This document shows positions 34,482 to 44,148 of a DNA stretch of 64,000 nt, piece after piece; positions within the stretch are counted from its first letter, which is position 1, and every line of letters starts with the position of its first letter. Source of the stretch: Rhodospirillaceae bacterium (GTDB taxonomy: Bacteria; Pseudomonadota; Alphaproteobacteria; GCA-2731375). Under the pieces are notes generated by a model. The model made no database searches and had not been told where the DNA came from. It saw only the letters and a list, made by a program, of their open reading frames with translations. Position numbers and translations under genes: made by a program. The stretch lies in the NCBI GenBank assembly GCA_018660265.1, contig JABJKS010000094.1:1-64000 (forward strand). The letters run 5' to 3'.

Positions 34482-34602
34482 GCTTTTTTCCCCATTGTAT
34501 TTGTTGGCCTAGGATAACCACCAAGTCTGCCCTGGTCTAGCAGTCGAAAACATCGATTAGTGAAAGCTTGATCCATAGGATCAAGCTGCGTAGTTTCCCG
34601 CC

Positions 34603-35844
34603 ATGGCATGGCAGGTACGCAAAGCAGTAATTCCCGGAATTTTGGTTCTGGCGGCAATGATGGGTACAGCCTATCTGGTGCGGACCAAGCCTGTTGTCGA
34701 GCCGTTGGATAAGGTGGAACAACCTTGGCTTGTTGCGGCAAGTCAGGTCGGATTGGCTGATATTCAACCGAAGTTACGCTTATACGGTGAAATTGTTCCC
34801 GGGCGGGAGGTTGAATTGCGGGCCCTGGTGGCCGGCGAAGTGGTCGCGGTCGCTGATAGGTTTGTTGATGGGGGCAGCCTGCGTCAGGGCGATCTGATCG
34901 TCGCCATTGATGATTTTGACTATCGCGCAAAATTTGATGAATTGTCGTCTCAAGTAGACGAAGCCAAGGCGCGGTTGGAGGAGATCCAGGCGCGCAGGAA
35001 ATCCTTTGCCATGGCCCTGCGTCGGGACCTCGAAATGGTCTCTCTGCATCAACGGGATGTTAAACGCATGAATGACCTGTCGGGCCGGGGCTCCGTTTCC
35101 GATAAACGGCTGGATACGGCCCGGATGGACCTAACCCGCCAGCAAAAAGCCACCGAAATGCGGCAAAGCGATCTGGCGGCGGAAGCAGCCCGTGTCAAAC
35201 AACAGCAAGCGGTCATCGATCGCCTATCCGTCGGTGTCCGCCGGGCCGAGCGGGATTTGCAAAAGGTACGCCTAATTGCGCCGTTCGATGGCTTTTTGGC
35301 GGACGTGCAGGCCCAGGTCGGCAAGCGCTTAAGCGCCAATGACCGGGTTGCCCGGTTGATCGATGCAGGCCGCTTGGAAGCGCGGGTGACATTGTCCGAC
35401 CGGCAATATGGCCGTCTGGTATCCGAAGGATCGTTGGCAGGTCGCACCGTGGCAATTACCTGGCAGGTGGGGCAACAGAGTTTCATCTACACCGGGCGTC
35501 TGGACCGGGTTGGGGCGCGTATCGACAGTGCCAGCGGCGGCGTCCAGGTTTTTGTCCGCCTGGATGATGTGGGTCTGTCCAAACCTTTGCGTCCCGGCGC
35601 TTTTGTCACGATTGCCATGCCGGATCGAACGTTTCATAAGGTGGCGCAGTTGCCTGAAAGTGCTTTGTACAATAGCGATACCGTTTATGTCATCGCCGGG
35701 GAACGCCTGGAAAAACGCAAAGTGGAGTTGGTGGCGCGGGTTGGCAATGACGTTCTTTTGCGTGGCGAGATCGAGGACGGCGACCAAGTTGTGGTTACCC
35801 GGTTCGCCGAAATTGGGCCCGGGCAAAAGGTGGAAGTACGCTAG
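34603..35844 (+). CDS. RND efflux periplasmic adaptor (membrane fusion protein)
   Basis: The 413-residue adaptor has one N-terminal membrane helix, a lipoyl-like half motif (GEIVPGREVELRALVAGEV), a long coiled-coil hairpin (about 105-215, rich in Arg, Gln and Glu) and the second half VRLIAPFDGFLADVQAQVG. A beta-barrel and a membrane-proximal domain complete it. It links the inner-membrane pump to an outer-membrane channel, which is not encoded here. The next gene starts directly after its stop, so the pair is one operon. Confidence 0.92.
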   Translation: MAWQVRKAVIPGILVLAAMMGTAYLVRTKPVVEPLDKVEQPWLVAASQVGLADIQPKLRLYGEIVPGREVELRALVAGEVVAVADRFVDGGSLRQGDLIVAIDDFDYRAKFDELSSQVDEAKARLEEIQARRKSFAMALRRDLEMVSLHQRDVKRMNDLSGRGSVSDKRLDTARMDLTRQQKATEMRQSDLAAEAARVKQQQAVIDRLSVGVRRAERDLQKVRLIAPFDGFLADVQAQVGKRLSANDRVARLIDAGRLEARVTLSDRQYGRLVSEGSLAGRTVAITWQVGQQSFIYTGRLDRVGARIDSASGGVQVFVRLDDVGLSKPLRPGAFVTIAMPDRTFHKVAQLPESALYNSDTVYVIAGERLEKRKVELVARVGNDVLLRGEIEDGDQVVVTRFAEIGPGQKVEVR

Positions 35845-38800
35845 ATGTCGCCCGCTGATCTGGTCCGCCTGTTCGTACGACATCGCAATGCCGCTAATTT
35901 GCTGATGATCATTATGGTGGTCCTCGGCGGAGTTGCCTTGTCCCGGTTGAACACACAGTTTTTCCCCGATTTTGGTATCGATATGGTGTCCATCAACGTC
36001 ATATGGCCTGGTGCCAGTGCGGAAGATATCGAAGCCAACATCGTTACCGCCATTGAGCCGGAGGTCCGCTACCTTAACAGCGTCGATCATATAGAATCCT
36101 TCTCCATCGAAGGATCCGCAACGATTTTGGTACAGTTTGACGCCAATAGCGATATGCAGGCCGGGCGTGCGGATGTGGTGTCCGCCGTTGCCCAGGTAAC
36201 CACCCTGCCCATCGGCAGTGAGACGCCCATAATTCGCCGCGTCGCCCGGTACGACACGATCTCGCGGATCGCCCTGTCGGGTCCGTTTAGCGAAAACGCC
36301 CTGAAGGCCATCGGCAAACGAATCCGGGAAGGCTTATTGGCCCGCGGCATCGACCAAGTGCTGTTTTTTGGTGCCAGGGACGAGGAAATATGGGTCGATA
36401 TGGCACCTCAGACCCTGCGCCGCCTGGATTTGAGCCTGGATGATATCGCCGAACGTATTCGCAGCCGCAGTCAGGATCTGCCTTCGGGCAGTATCGAGGG
36501 CACGGTTGAAAAGCAGATCCGCAGCATAGGCCTGGAAACTACCGCTGCCGGGCTGGGCGATATTGAAATTCGATCCTTGCCGAATGGAGAGAAAATCCGT
36601 CTGCGCGACGTTGCCAAGGTGCACGAAGCCTTTGATGATGATGCGCCCGAAGGCAGGCTGTCAAAGGAGCGCGCAATTGAGCTGCATGTAAAGCGCGCCG
36701 TTGGCGCCGATGCCTTGAAAATATCGGAAACCGTCGAAACCTATTTGGCGGAACTTCGTCTGACATTGCCGCCCACATTGAATGTGAGGCATTACGACGT
36801 TCAGGCCGGGTTAATCCGGGAACGTATCGCCATCCTTTTAAAAAATGGTCTTGGCGGCCTCGCCCTGGTGCTGATCATCTTGTTTATCTTCCTCAACCTG
36901 CGGGTCGCCATATGGGTCGCAGCGGGCATTCCCGTGGCACTTTTGGCCACCATGGGCGTGATGCTGTTGTCGGGGCAGTCGATCAACATGGTCAGCCTGT
37001 TCGCCCTGATCATGACCTTGGGCATCATCGTTGATGACGCCATCGTGGTGGGCGAGCATAGCGCGGCGCGGCGCAGCCGTGGCCTTGGTGCCCAACAGGC
37101 AGCAGAAGAAGGTGCCTTGCGTATGTTGGCACCGGTGGTCGCCTCATCCATTACAACGATTGCCGCCTTTTTACCCCTGTTCGTTATTGGCGGCATTATT
37201 GGCACTATTTTGCAGGCCATTCCCCTTGTCATGGTTTCGGTCCTGGTTGCCAGTTTGATTGAATGTTTTCTGATTCTGCCTGGCCATCTCCGGGGTGCCA
37301 TGGCACGTGACCCTGAGCACGAATCAAGATTACGGGTTTGGTTCAATCGCCATTTTGATCGGTTCCGCTACTGCGGCTATCGCCGTGCCTTGGTCTTGTG
37401 CTTGGAATGGCGCTATTTGACATTGGCCAGTGCGGTTGCCTCATTGATCCTGGCATTGGGCGTCATTGGCGGCGGCAGGATTGGCTTTCAATTCTTTCCC
37501 AGCCCCGAGGGAGACATTGTTTACGGCAATGTGGTGATGATGCCCGGCACCCCGCGGGAGCGGACAGCGGCCATGGTTGTAGAACTGGAACGGGCAGCGC
37601 ATGCTGCAGCGGCGCAATCCCTTTCCCAGTTTGGGGCTCAGCTGGATGGTGAACAGGCGCTTATTCATTCGACGTTTGGCAAACTTGGGCGCTCCCAGGC
37701 CCGGGAATTTCAAAGTGTGCGCGGTGACAAATACGGCGGGCTGTATGTGCAATTGGTGCCGTCTGACCATCGCCAGGTACGCATGCCTGATTTTATTGAA
37801 ACCTGGCGAGAGAATATTGAGTTGCAGCCGGGTGTGGAGCGGATCAATCTGAACGAACGTCGCGGTGGGCCGCCAGGACGGGAAATTGATATCCGACTAA
37901 GCGGCGGCAGCACACGGGATCTGAAGGACGCGACGCGCCAGATCAAAACATTGTTGGAAACCTTCCCCGGCGTCACGGATGTGGAGGATGATCTGCCCTA
38001 TGGCAAGGTCGAGGTGATCCTTGAATTGACTCCCCGGGGCCGGGCCCTGGGTTTTGCCACGGACAGCGTTGGCAAACAAGTGCGCGCCGCATTCGAAGGT
38101 ACCGTTGCCAAGCGCTTCCCACGGGGCGATGAAGAGGTTTCCGTGAAGGTGCAATATGCCCGTGGTGCTATCACCACCGAGGATCTGTTGAACCTTTACC
38201 TGCGCAGCCCGGCGGGCGTCGATGTGCCTTTAAGTGAAGTCGTCTCCATGCGGGAGACGGCCGGTTTCTCCCGGATCCGGCGCAAAGATGGCAAGCGGGA
38301 GATCGCCATCACCGGAGAGCTTGATGAAGGCAAGATCCGCGCTGGTAAGCTGATCGCGGCCCTGGAAACCTCCGAGTTACCGAATATTGCCCGCCAATAC
38401 GGCCTGCAATATACCTTTGCCGGTCGGGCCGAAGAACAAGCCCGGACCATGGCCGATATGCGTCTTGGCGCCATGATCGGTATCGCGGCAATCTACATTA
38501 TTCTAGCCTGGGTTTTTTCCTCCTATACCCGCCCGATTGTGGTTATGGCGGTGATCCCGTTCGGGGTGGTCGGGGCGGTGGTCGGACATCTGTGGCTGGG
38601 CTTTGACTTAAGCCTGTTGACGTTGGTGGGGCTGTTGGGTCTTTCGGGTATTCTGGTCAACGACTCGATAATTTTGGTTTCCACCATTGATGAGCGTATT
38701 GCCGCGGGTGAAGAAATCATGTTGGCCATTGTCGCCGGCAGCCAGGATCGCCTGCGGGCTGTTTTGTTGACCTCATTGACGACAATAGGCGGTCTGACCC

Positions 38801-38979
38801 CATTGCTGTTTGAGACCTCTCTACAGGCACAATTCCTGATCCCCATGGCCATCACCATGATATTCGGGCTGGCCTTTGCCACATTCCTGGTGCTGTTGGT
38901 GATCCCCGCACTGATCGCTATTCAATTGGATTTTAGTAATCTCCGGCAGCGCAATCAGGAACACCGCGTCATTCGCTAA
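35845..38979 (+). CDS. RND efflux transporter permease (AcrB/MdtC-like superfamily)
   Basis: The 1044-residue pump has the RND duplication: TM1 near NAANLLMIIMVVLGG, a periplasmic porter domain, a TM2-6 block with LFALIMTLGIIVDDAIVVGEH (the Asp pair of the proton relay in TM4) and SSITTIAAFLPLF. A second half follows with TLVGLLGLSGILVNDSIILV and TSLTTIGGLTPLLF. The C-terminal half resembles the first in length. It exports a hydrophobic or cationic compound using proton force; the substrate is unknown. It begins at the base after the adaptor stop. The 149 bases after it, before trkH, hold only a short GC hairpin without a T-run. Confidence 0.93.
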   Translation: MSPADLVRLFVRHRNAANLLMIIMVVLGGVALSRLNTQFFPDFGIDMVSINVIWPGASAEDIEANIVTAIEPEVRYLNSVDHIESFSIEGSATILVQFDANSDMQAGRADVVSAVAQVTTLPIGSETPIIRRVARYDTISRIALSGPFSENALKAIGKRIREGLLARGIDQVLFFGARDEEIWVDMAPQTLRRLDLSLDDIAERIRSRSQDLPSGSIEGTVEKQIRSIGLETTAAGLGDIEIRSLPNGEKIRLRDVAKVHEAFDDDAPEGRLSKERAIELHVKRAVGADALKISETVETYLAELRLTLPPTLNVRHYDVQAGLIRERIAILLKNGLGGLALVLIILFIFLNLRVAIWVAAGIPVALLATMGVMLLSGQSINMVSLFALIMTLGIIVDDAIVVGEHSAARRSRGLGAQQAAEEGALRMLAPVVASSITTIAAFLPLFVIGGIIGTILQAIPLVMVSVLVASLIECFLILPGHLRGAMARDPEHESRLRVWFNRHFDRFRYCGYRRALVLCLEWRYLTLASAVASLILALGVIGGGRIGFQFFPSPEGDIVYGNVVMMPGTPRERTAAMVVELERAAHAAAAQSLSQFGAQLDGEQALIHSTFGKLGRSQAREFQSVRGDKYGGLYVQLVPSDHRQVRMPDFIETWRENIELQPGVERINLNERRGGPPGREIDIRLSGGSTRDLKDATRQIKTLLETFPGVTDVEDDLPYGKVEVILELTPRGRALGFATDSVGKQVRAAFEGTVAKRFPRGDEEVSVKVQYARGAITTEDLLNLYLRSPAGVDVPLSEVVSMRETAGFSRIRRKDGKREIAITGELDEGKIRAGKLIAALETSELPNIARQYGLQYTFAGRAEEQARTMADMRLGAMIGIAAIYIILAWVFSSYTRPIVVMAVIPFGVVGAVVGHLWLGFDLSLLTLVGLLGLSGILVNDSIILVSTIDERIAAGEEIMLAIVAGSQDRLRAVLLTSLTTIGGLTPLLFETSLQAQFLIPMAITMIFGLAFATFLVLLVIPALIAIQLDFSNLRQRNQEHRVIR

Positions 38980-39128
38980 CAACGCTGGCCGGCCTTTCGC
39001 CCGGCAACGTTTCGCGAGGCAATTGAAGGCACTGCGTTGATGACGGCGATGGTCTTCTTCGTTGTTATGGCTGCCCAGCCAGATGTTTGAGTGACCCAAG
39101 GCAATTCCAATATACAACCGGAATTTCT

Positions 39129-40580
39129 CTATCCCCGCCAGAACGTCCGGGTGAACAGAACCATAACGGTCAACAGCTCTAACCGGCCCAGCAACATGCC
39201 TGCCGCCAATAGCCATTTCGCCATGTCGGGCAGGGGGGCAAATGTGCCTGATGGACCGATAACATCACCCAATCCGGGGCCAACGTTGGCAATCGCCGTG
39301 CCGGCCCCTGAAACGGCTGTCAGAAAATCCAGGCCCATCAGGCTTAGACCGACGGCGATGGCGGCAAAGCTAAGGGCGAAGAGAAAGAAAAAACTCATCA
39401 CCGAATCCATCACCGATTCCGGTATGGGCCGGCGGTTGAAGTTGGCGACGAAAACGCCGTGGGGCTGCAACAGGCGTGCCATCTGCGTGCGGGCGGCGGC
39501 ATAAAGGATCTGAAAGCGGAAAATCTTGATGCCGCAGGATGTTGACCCAACACAGCCGCCGATGAACATGACAAAGAAAAACATCACCACTGCAAAGCCG
39601 CCCCATTGGCTGTAATCATCCGTGGCATAACCCGTGCCGGTCAGAATTGAGGTCACGTTGAAGGTGGTGAAGCGCATGGCCTGGGTAAATTCCAAATCAT
39701 TGCCGCCGACCTGCCACAAGGTCATGCCGAGAATGGCGGTGGATAATATGGCGAAAAACCAACGCACCTGACTGTCCCGCCACAGGGCAAGGGGACGCCC
39801 GCGCAGGACTTGGAAATACAACAGGAACGGCAGGCTACCAATAATCATGAAGGCCGTCGCGGTATAATCAATCAATGCACTGTCATAAATCCCGATGGAT
39901 TGATCAGAGGTGGAAAATCCCCCCGTCGCAATTGTTGTCATAGCATGGGCCGCCGCTTCGAACGGGGGCATCCCTGCGGCCCAATAGACCAAGGCACAGA
40001 CTGCGGACAATGCCAGATAGATGATGGAGATGGTGCCGGCGATCTGTGCGGTGCGTGGCAGCACTTTTTCAGATGCATCGGAAGATTCCATGCGGAACAG
40101 CTGCATGCCGCCGACCTGCAATATGGGCAGGATGGCGACGGCTGTGACAATAATACCGATACCGCCCATCCATTGCAGCAAGGCCCGCCAGATCAGAATG
40201 CCCGGTGGGGCGTCCTCCAACCCGGAAATGACCGTTGACCCGGTCGTTGTAATGCCTGACATCGCCTCAAAAAAGGCATCCGTATAGCTGAGGTTCAGGT
40301 TGGAAAACGCAAAAGGCAGGGCGGCAAATGTCGGCGTCACAATCCACATGGTCGTGGTCAGGATAAAGGCCTGGCGAAGGTGCAGATCTTCACCGCCGCC
40401 CCAGCAGGTGATCGTCAGGCCAGCACCGACAAAGCCTGTCAGGAATGCGGCGGCCAGGAAGACCTGCCAATCGGGGTGTCCCGTGCGGGCATCCAACAAC
40501 GCCGGTACCAACATGGCGAGGCCAAGGATTAACAGCAAAATGCCGTTGACCTGGAAAACCGCCCTGTATTGTCCCATCAT
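39129..40580 (-). CDS. trkH: TrkH-family potassium uptake protein
   Basis: The 483-residue protein has four repeated pore loops with glycine filters: SGITTTGSTVISG, TIATGGFSTSDQ, SILTGTGYATDD and AIANVGPGLGD, embedded in about ten membrane helices. It moves K+ into the cell; TrkH normally needs the cytoplasmic NAD/ATP-binding TrkA, which is not encoded in this window. The start overlaps the stop of the CoA-transferase gene, an unexpected partner. It is convergent with the RND pump. Confidence 0.93.
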   Translation of the reverse strand: MMGQYRAVFQVNGILLLILGLAMLVPALLDARTGHPDWQVFLAAAFLTGFVGAGLTITCWGGGEDLHLRQAFILTTTMWIVTPTFAALPFAFSNLNLSYTDAFFEAMSGITTTGSTVISGLEDAPPGILIWRALLQWMGGIGIIVTAVAILPILQVGGMQLFRMESSDASEKVLPRTAQIAGTISIIYLALSAVCALVYWAAGMPPFEAAAHAMTTIATGGFSTSDQSIGIYDSALIDYTATAFMIIGSLPFLLYFQVLRGRPLALWRDSQVRWFFAILSTAILGMTLWQVGGNDLEFTQAMRFTTFNVTSILTGTGYATDDYSQWGGFAVVMFFFVMFIGGCVGSTSCGIKIFRFQILYAAARTQMARLLQPHGVFVANFNRRPIPESVMDSVMSFFFLFALSFAAIAVGLSLMGLDFLTAVSGAGTAIANVGPGLGDVIGPSGTFAPLPDMAKWLLAAGMLLGRLELLTVMVLFTRTFWRG

Positions 40581-41776
40581 TCCGGGTCGGTGCCGAAATG
40601 CACGGCACCTTGGGCAGCCAGATCGGCAATTTTTTCATCCTCATAGCCCATTGCCGCCAATATTTGCCGGCTATGTTCGCCAAGGCGGGGGGCCTGTTGG
40701 TCCGGATCGTTGGGGTCGATCATCGCCGTGCCTGGAATTTGCACCAGGGGCACCGGGCCCATGCCTGGTTGCGACATCATTTGAAAGGCCTTGTTGGCGA
40801 CAACATGGGGGTCCGCCATCCAGTCGCCATAGCTGGCAACGGGATGGGCCAGAACCCCTGCCTCCTGAAAGCGTTCGCCCCATTCCGCCGCCGTATGGGC
40901 CATCAAGGCGTTCTGTATTGTAGGTTTTAGAGTGTCCATATTTGCCGCCCGGTGCGCGAAATTATCATAGCGGGGATCGTCCGCCAATTCAGCAAGGCCA
41001 AGGGCCGGGCACATTTGCTTGAACTGTTCTTCTTTCACCAGCGTAATGGCGATGAACCCGTCTTTGGTATTGTAGCTGCCGGCAGGGGCATTGTTGGCGG
41101 TTGGGTTTCCGTCTTCGAGATGGAAATCCGCAATTTTTGAGGTTTGAACGGCCGCCGCTGCCTGCATCAGGCTGCAATCGATAAAGCGTCCAGCCGCCTC
41201 ATCCCGGCGCGCGTAAATGGCGGTGGATAGGGCCTGGTAGGCATATAACGCGGTGACGCAGTCGACGATGAAATGGCCAAACCGATGCGGGATGTCGTCA
41301 TTGCCACGGTTAATGGACATCAGGCCGGAAAACGCCTGGGCCACCGTGTCAGTGCTGGCCTGATCCGCATAGGGGCCTTCCTGGCCATAGCCGCTGACGG
41401 AAAGATAGATGACACCGGGATTGACCTTGCGCAGGTCTTCATAGGAAAGGCCAAAGCGGGCGCAAACGCCGGGGCGAAAGCCTTCCATAAATACATCGCA
41501 GTCGGCTGCCAGTTCCTGGACCACGGCCAGGCCGCCGGGGGTTTTTAGATCCAGGGCGATGCTTTTCTTGCCCCGGTTGGCAGTCATGGAGATGGTTGTG
41601 TGATCCCCAAAGATGCGTCCCAGGCTACGGGCCCAGTCGCCCTCGGGCGGTTCAACCTTGGTGATCTGCGCGCCATATTGGGCCAACAGCCCGGCGCAGT
41701 ACGGACCTGCATAACCCTGGCTCAGGTCCAGGACTTTCAGGTTGGCAAATGGTTTTTCATAGCTCATGCCCGCCAT
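40577..41776 (-). CDS. CaiB/BaiF family (family III) CoA-transferase
   Basis: Family III CoA-transferases move CoA between carboxylic acids through an aspartyl intermediate. The 399-residue protein shows the N-terminal LKVLDLSQGYAGPYCAGLLAQYGAQ, KVEPPEGDWAR, the RGKKSIALDLK block and the GYGQEGPYADQASTDTVAQAFSG segment with the probable nucleophile Asp. The substrate is unknown. The 50-base gap to the radical SAM gene and an overlap with trkH suggest one transcript. A start at 41767 is possible. Confidence 0.9.
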   Translation of the reverse strand: MAGMSYEKPFANLKVLDLSQGYAGPYCAGLLAQYGAQITKVEPPEGDWARSLGRIFGDHTTISMTANRGKKSIALDLKTPGGLAVVQELAADCDVFMEGFRPGVCARFGLSYEDLRKVNPGVIYLSVSGYGQEGPYADQASTDTVAQAFSGLMSINRGNDDIPHRFGHFIVDCVTALYAYQALSTAIYARRDEAAGRFIDCSLMQAAAAVQTSKIADFHLEDGNPTANNAPAGSYNTKDGFIAITLVKEEQFKQMCPALGLAELADDPRYDNFAHRAANMDTLKPTIQNALMAHTAAEWGERFQEAGVLAHPVASYGDWMADPHVVANKAFQMMSQPGMGPVPLVQIPGTAMIDPNDPDQQAPRLGEHSRQILAAMGYEDEKIADLAAQGAVHFGTDPE

Positions 41777-41826
41777 TCTATTCCATTACCACCCCGGGGC
41801 GGTATGGGAATTAATTCAAGCGATAT

Positions 41827-42786
41827 TTAACCCGCGCTGCATGAACCGCCGCCCAACACGCAAAATCGGGCGCAATGGGGATGGTTCAGGGGTACCGCGT
41901 CTTTGCCGGCGGCCAGGGTTGGGCCCATGCGAAAGCGTTCGTCATAGGGCAGCAAGGTGCAGGGCATGACGGTCAATGCCTCATCACCCTTGTGCTTGAC
42001 CACCATGCGGGATGAAGCGCACATCATGGCATCGGGGGAAACATTCAGGATATCCCAACAGGCCGTCGTAATCTCGGGCACATCCAATGCTTCATCCATC
42101 TCGGGAAACAGCACCAGTTCACCGGGGTTCTGGGCATCGACGGGAATATTATTGCCGGCAAACAGGCGGCCATAGCCTTGGCGTAAAACGCTTTCGTCCT
42201 CCCCTGACAGGGTGCGCCCTGCCACGTTGATATCGAAGTGGTTATCGGCCAGCCAGCGCAGGCCGTTCAACATCGGTGCCCAGCTGTTCCCCCCCCGCTC
42301 CAACTCGTGCAAGTCAGATGCGTAATGATCCATGGATACCCGCAGGCACAGCCGGTCGCCATAGGCTTCGCGCAAGGCCAATAAGCCATCCGCCAGCTTC
42401 ATCATGGGGCGCATGGCGTTGGTTAGAACCAGAACCCGATAGCCCCGCTTCAGGGCACTCTCCAACATCGCCAGGATATGTGGGTTCATAAATGGCTCGC
42501 CACCCGTGAAGCCGATTTCCTGTGCCTGCCAATCTGCCTGTAACTCATCCAGGACGCTATCCACCTCACCAATGCTGAGATAAGACAGCCGATCATTGGT
42601 TGGGCTGCTGTCAATATAACAATTGGTGCAGGTCAGATTGCACAGGGTGCCCGTGTTGAACCAAAGGGTCTCAATATTCTCCAGCCGAACACTGGCGCGG
42701 GCTTGATTGTCTACAGTCCGAAGGGGGTCGCGAAATTTCGCCTTGGCCAATATGGCAGGATCTTTATCGGGTATCGCGCTGTTCAT
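41827..42786 (-). CDS. Radical SAM protein with C-terminal cysteine cluster
   Basis: The 319-residue protein has the radical SAM CxxxCxxC motif in TLCNLTCTNCYIDS (Cys49, Cys53, Cys56), the GFTGGEPFMNPH motif that binds the SAM amino group and a barrel with LVLTNAMRP. The C-terminal third carries more cysteines: TACWDILNVSPDAMMCASS, VMPCTLLPYDERF and HCARFCVLGGGSCSAG. These could hold an auxiliary iron-sulfur cluster as in SPASM or twitch domains. The substrate is unknown, and no small precursor peptide is visible in the flanks. It probably leads an operon with the CoA-transferase and trkH. Confidence 0.88.
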   Translation of the reverse strand: MNSAIPDKDPAILAKAKFRDPLRTVDNQARASVRLENIETLWFNTGTLCNLTCTNCYIDSSPTNDRLSYLSIGEVDSVLDELQADWQAQEIGFTGGEPFMNPHILAMLESALKRGYRVLVLTNAMRPMMKLADGLLALREAYGDRLCLRVSMDHYASDLHELERGGNSWAPMLNGLRWLADNHFDINVAGRTLSGEDESVLRQGYGRLFAGNNIPVDAQNPGELVLFPEMDEALDVPEITTACWDILNVSPDAMMCASSRMVVKHKGDEALTVMPCTLLPYDERFRMGPTLAAGKDAVPLNHPHCARFCVLGGGSCSAG

Positions 42787-42975
42787 CTAGGGTTTTCCAA
42801 AGCAATCCAAAAATACACGCCGATTACAGGGCGGAATAGCGCCAAATTCTACAGACATAGGGCCAATGTCAACGGCTCATAGGACCTTGTCGCGGGACTG
42901 TGATCAAAATTGTCTGAAAAAAGTGCCTATGCATGGCATTTCGTCTTCCAAAGGTCTGTGCTACACAGGCCCCAC

Positions 42976-43049
42976 GCGGGCGTAGCTCAATGGTAGAGCA
43001 GGAGCTTCCCAAGCTTAAGACGAGAGTTCGATTCTCTTCGCCCGCTCCA
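42976..43049 (+). tRNA. tRNA-Gly(CCC)
   Basis: GCGGGCG pairs with CGCCCGC for a perfect acceptor stem. GCTC/GAGC form the D stem, and the anticodon loop TTCCCAA holds CCC at 43008-43010. GAGAG/CTCTT with loop TTCGATT form the T arm; the discriminator is T and CCA is encoded. The first pairs of the anticodon stem are weak, as is common in alphaproteobacterial copies of this tRNA. I see no clear terminator after it. Confidence 0.95.
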
Positions 43050-43211
43050 ATCCCATCAAATATTTGACGAATTGCCACCGATCCGGAGTATCGGGCCATG
43101 TCGTTTGGTTGCGCGTTGACGCCAATAAGACAATTGTGTTACAAATTAACTATCTCTTAACTTTAAGTTTTGCACGACGCGTAGTCGGCGGTACGTCTTG
43201 GGAGTATAATT

Positions 43212-43961
43212 ATGCGGAAGTTATTTTATGCCTTTGCTCTGCTCGTCGCAGGTTCGATTGTTCCCGCCGGTAATGCAAACGCCTCTCTTATTGTGGCGGG
43301 CTACGATTTTTACACCACACTTTCGGCACAGGGCTTGATATCAGGGCAAATCGTCGCATTGGAAGGTAATCCTTTCGCTGTTGATCCGGGCATTACACCA
43401 GCGCCTGGCTTTCATCCTGGAGCCACCCCCGGCATACCCGGACAGGACCCTATATTGATCACCGGTGGCGGTGGCGCGACAGCGGCTGATGAGGAGGCGG
43501 AGGAGCCTGGTGACCCTGTCGATACGATCGTCAAAAGGCTTGAAGATGGCCCGCCAGATGGTGGCAGCGCTACTATTAATATTGAGTTGGTGGCATTGTC
43601 GCTCCGTAGTGTCGCCCCGGTGGATCTAGGCGGGACTTTGGTCGATATCGAACTGGTATCTGGCACTATGTTTGGTCAACAGGCATTTGGAACTATGGAT
43701 ATTTTCCACAATCCGGATGGCCTGGGCGGCATCTTTAACCTCAATATTAGCTATATTTTCGAAGTTACGGCGTTCCTTGCTGGTACGAGCGATGTTTTCG
43801 TCATGGATGTAGATAGCAACAGTTTCAATATCACCAATGCGCCCTGGGCACACACGGTCGAGGCTGCGGTCCCCATTCCTGCGGCTTTGCCGCTGTTTGG
43901 GACGGCGCTGTTGGGTCTAGGATTTGCCGGCTATCGTCGGCGCAAGGCATCTGCTGCCTGA
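43212..43961 (+). CDS. PEP-CTERM-type exosortase-sorted surface protein
   Basis: The 249-residue protein has a signal peptide (MRKLFYAFALLVAGSIVPAGNANA) and a tripartite C-terminal sorting tail: VPIPAALPLFGTALLG, a hydrophobic helix and basic YRRRKASAA. Such VPxPAALPLF tails are recognised by exosortases, which place proteins at the surface or in exopolysaccharide-rich matrix. The middle is low in complexity, acidic and glycine/proline-rich, with a beta-strand-rich second half. No exosortase is in the window. A strong terminator follows, so it is probably a single-gene unit. The 160 bases between the tRNA and this start show no firm promoter. Confidence 0.88.
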   Translation: MRKLFYAFALLVAGSIVPAGNANASLIVAGYDFYTTLSAQGLISGQIVALEGNPFAVDPGITPAPGFHPGATPGIPGQDPILITGGGGATAADEEAEEPGDPVDTIVKRLEDGPPDGGSATINIELVALSLRSVAPVDLGGTLVDIELVSGTMFGQQAFGTMDIFHNPDGLGGIFNLNISYIFEVTAFLAGTSDVFVMDVDSNSFNITNAPWAHTVEAAVPIPAALPLFGTALLGLGFAGYRRRKASAA

Positions 43962-43988
43962 CGCTAACTTATTTACGGATTGAATTAG

Positions 43989-44017
43989 GCGGCGGTCTTC
44001 GGACCGCCGCTTTTTTT
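43989..44017 (+). terminator. Strong intrinsic terminator of the PEP-CTERM gene
   Basis: GCGGCGGTC, the stable loop TTCG and GACCGCCGC form a nine-pair perfect stem, followed by seven T residues. It begins 28 bases after the stop codon. Confidence 0.95.
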
Positions 44018-44148
44018 GTTTCTGGCAACGGTGACTGATACAAAAAACGTGCTGCAGAGACCTCTCCATATCTCAGGCGCTTTCGCAGTTGGCGGAGAGA
44101 GGTTAAAGTCCTTCCATCCAGCCTGCCCATCGGATAAGGATGTCTTGC

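Noticed and set aside
38821-39216. Minus-strand ORF of 131 codons across the RND-trkH gap
   Set aside because: It starts inside trkH and ends inside the RND gene, and most of it is antisense to firmly assigned coding sequence.
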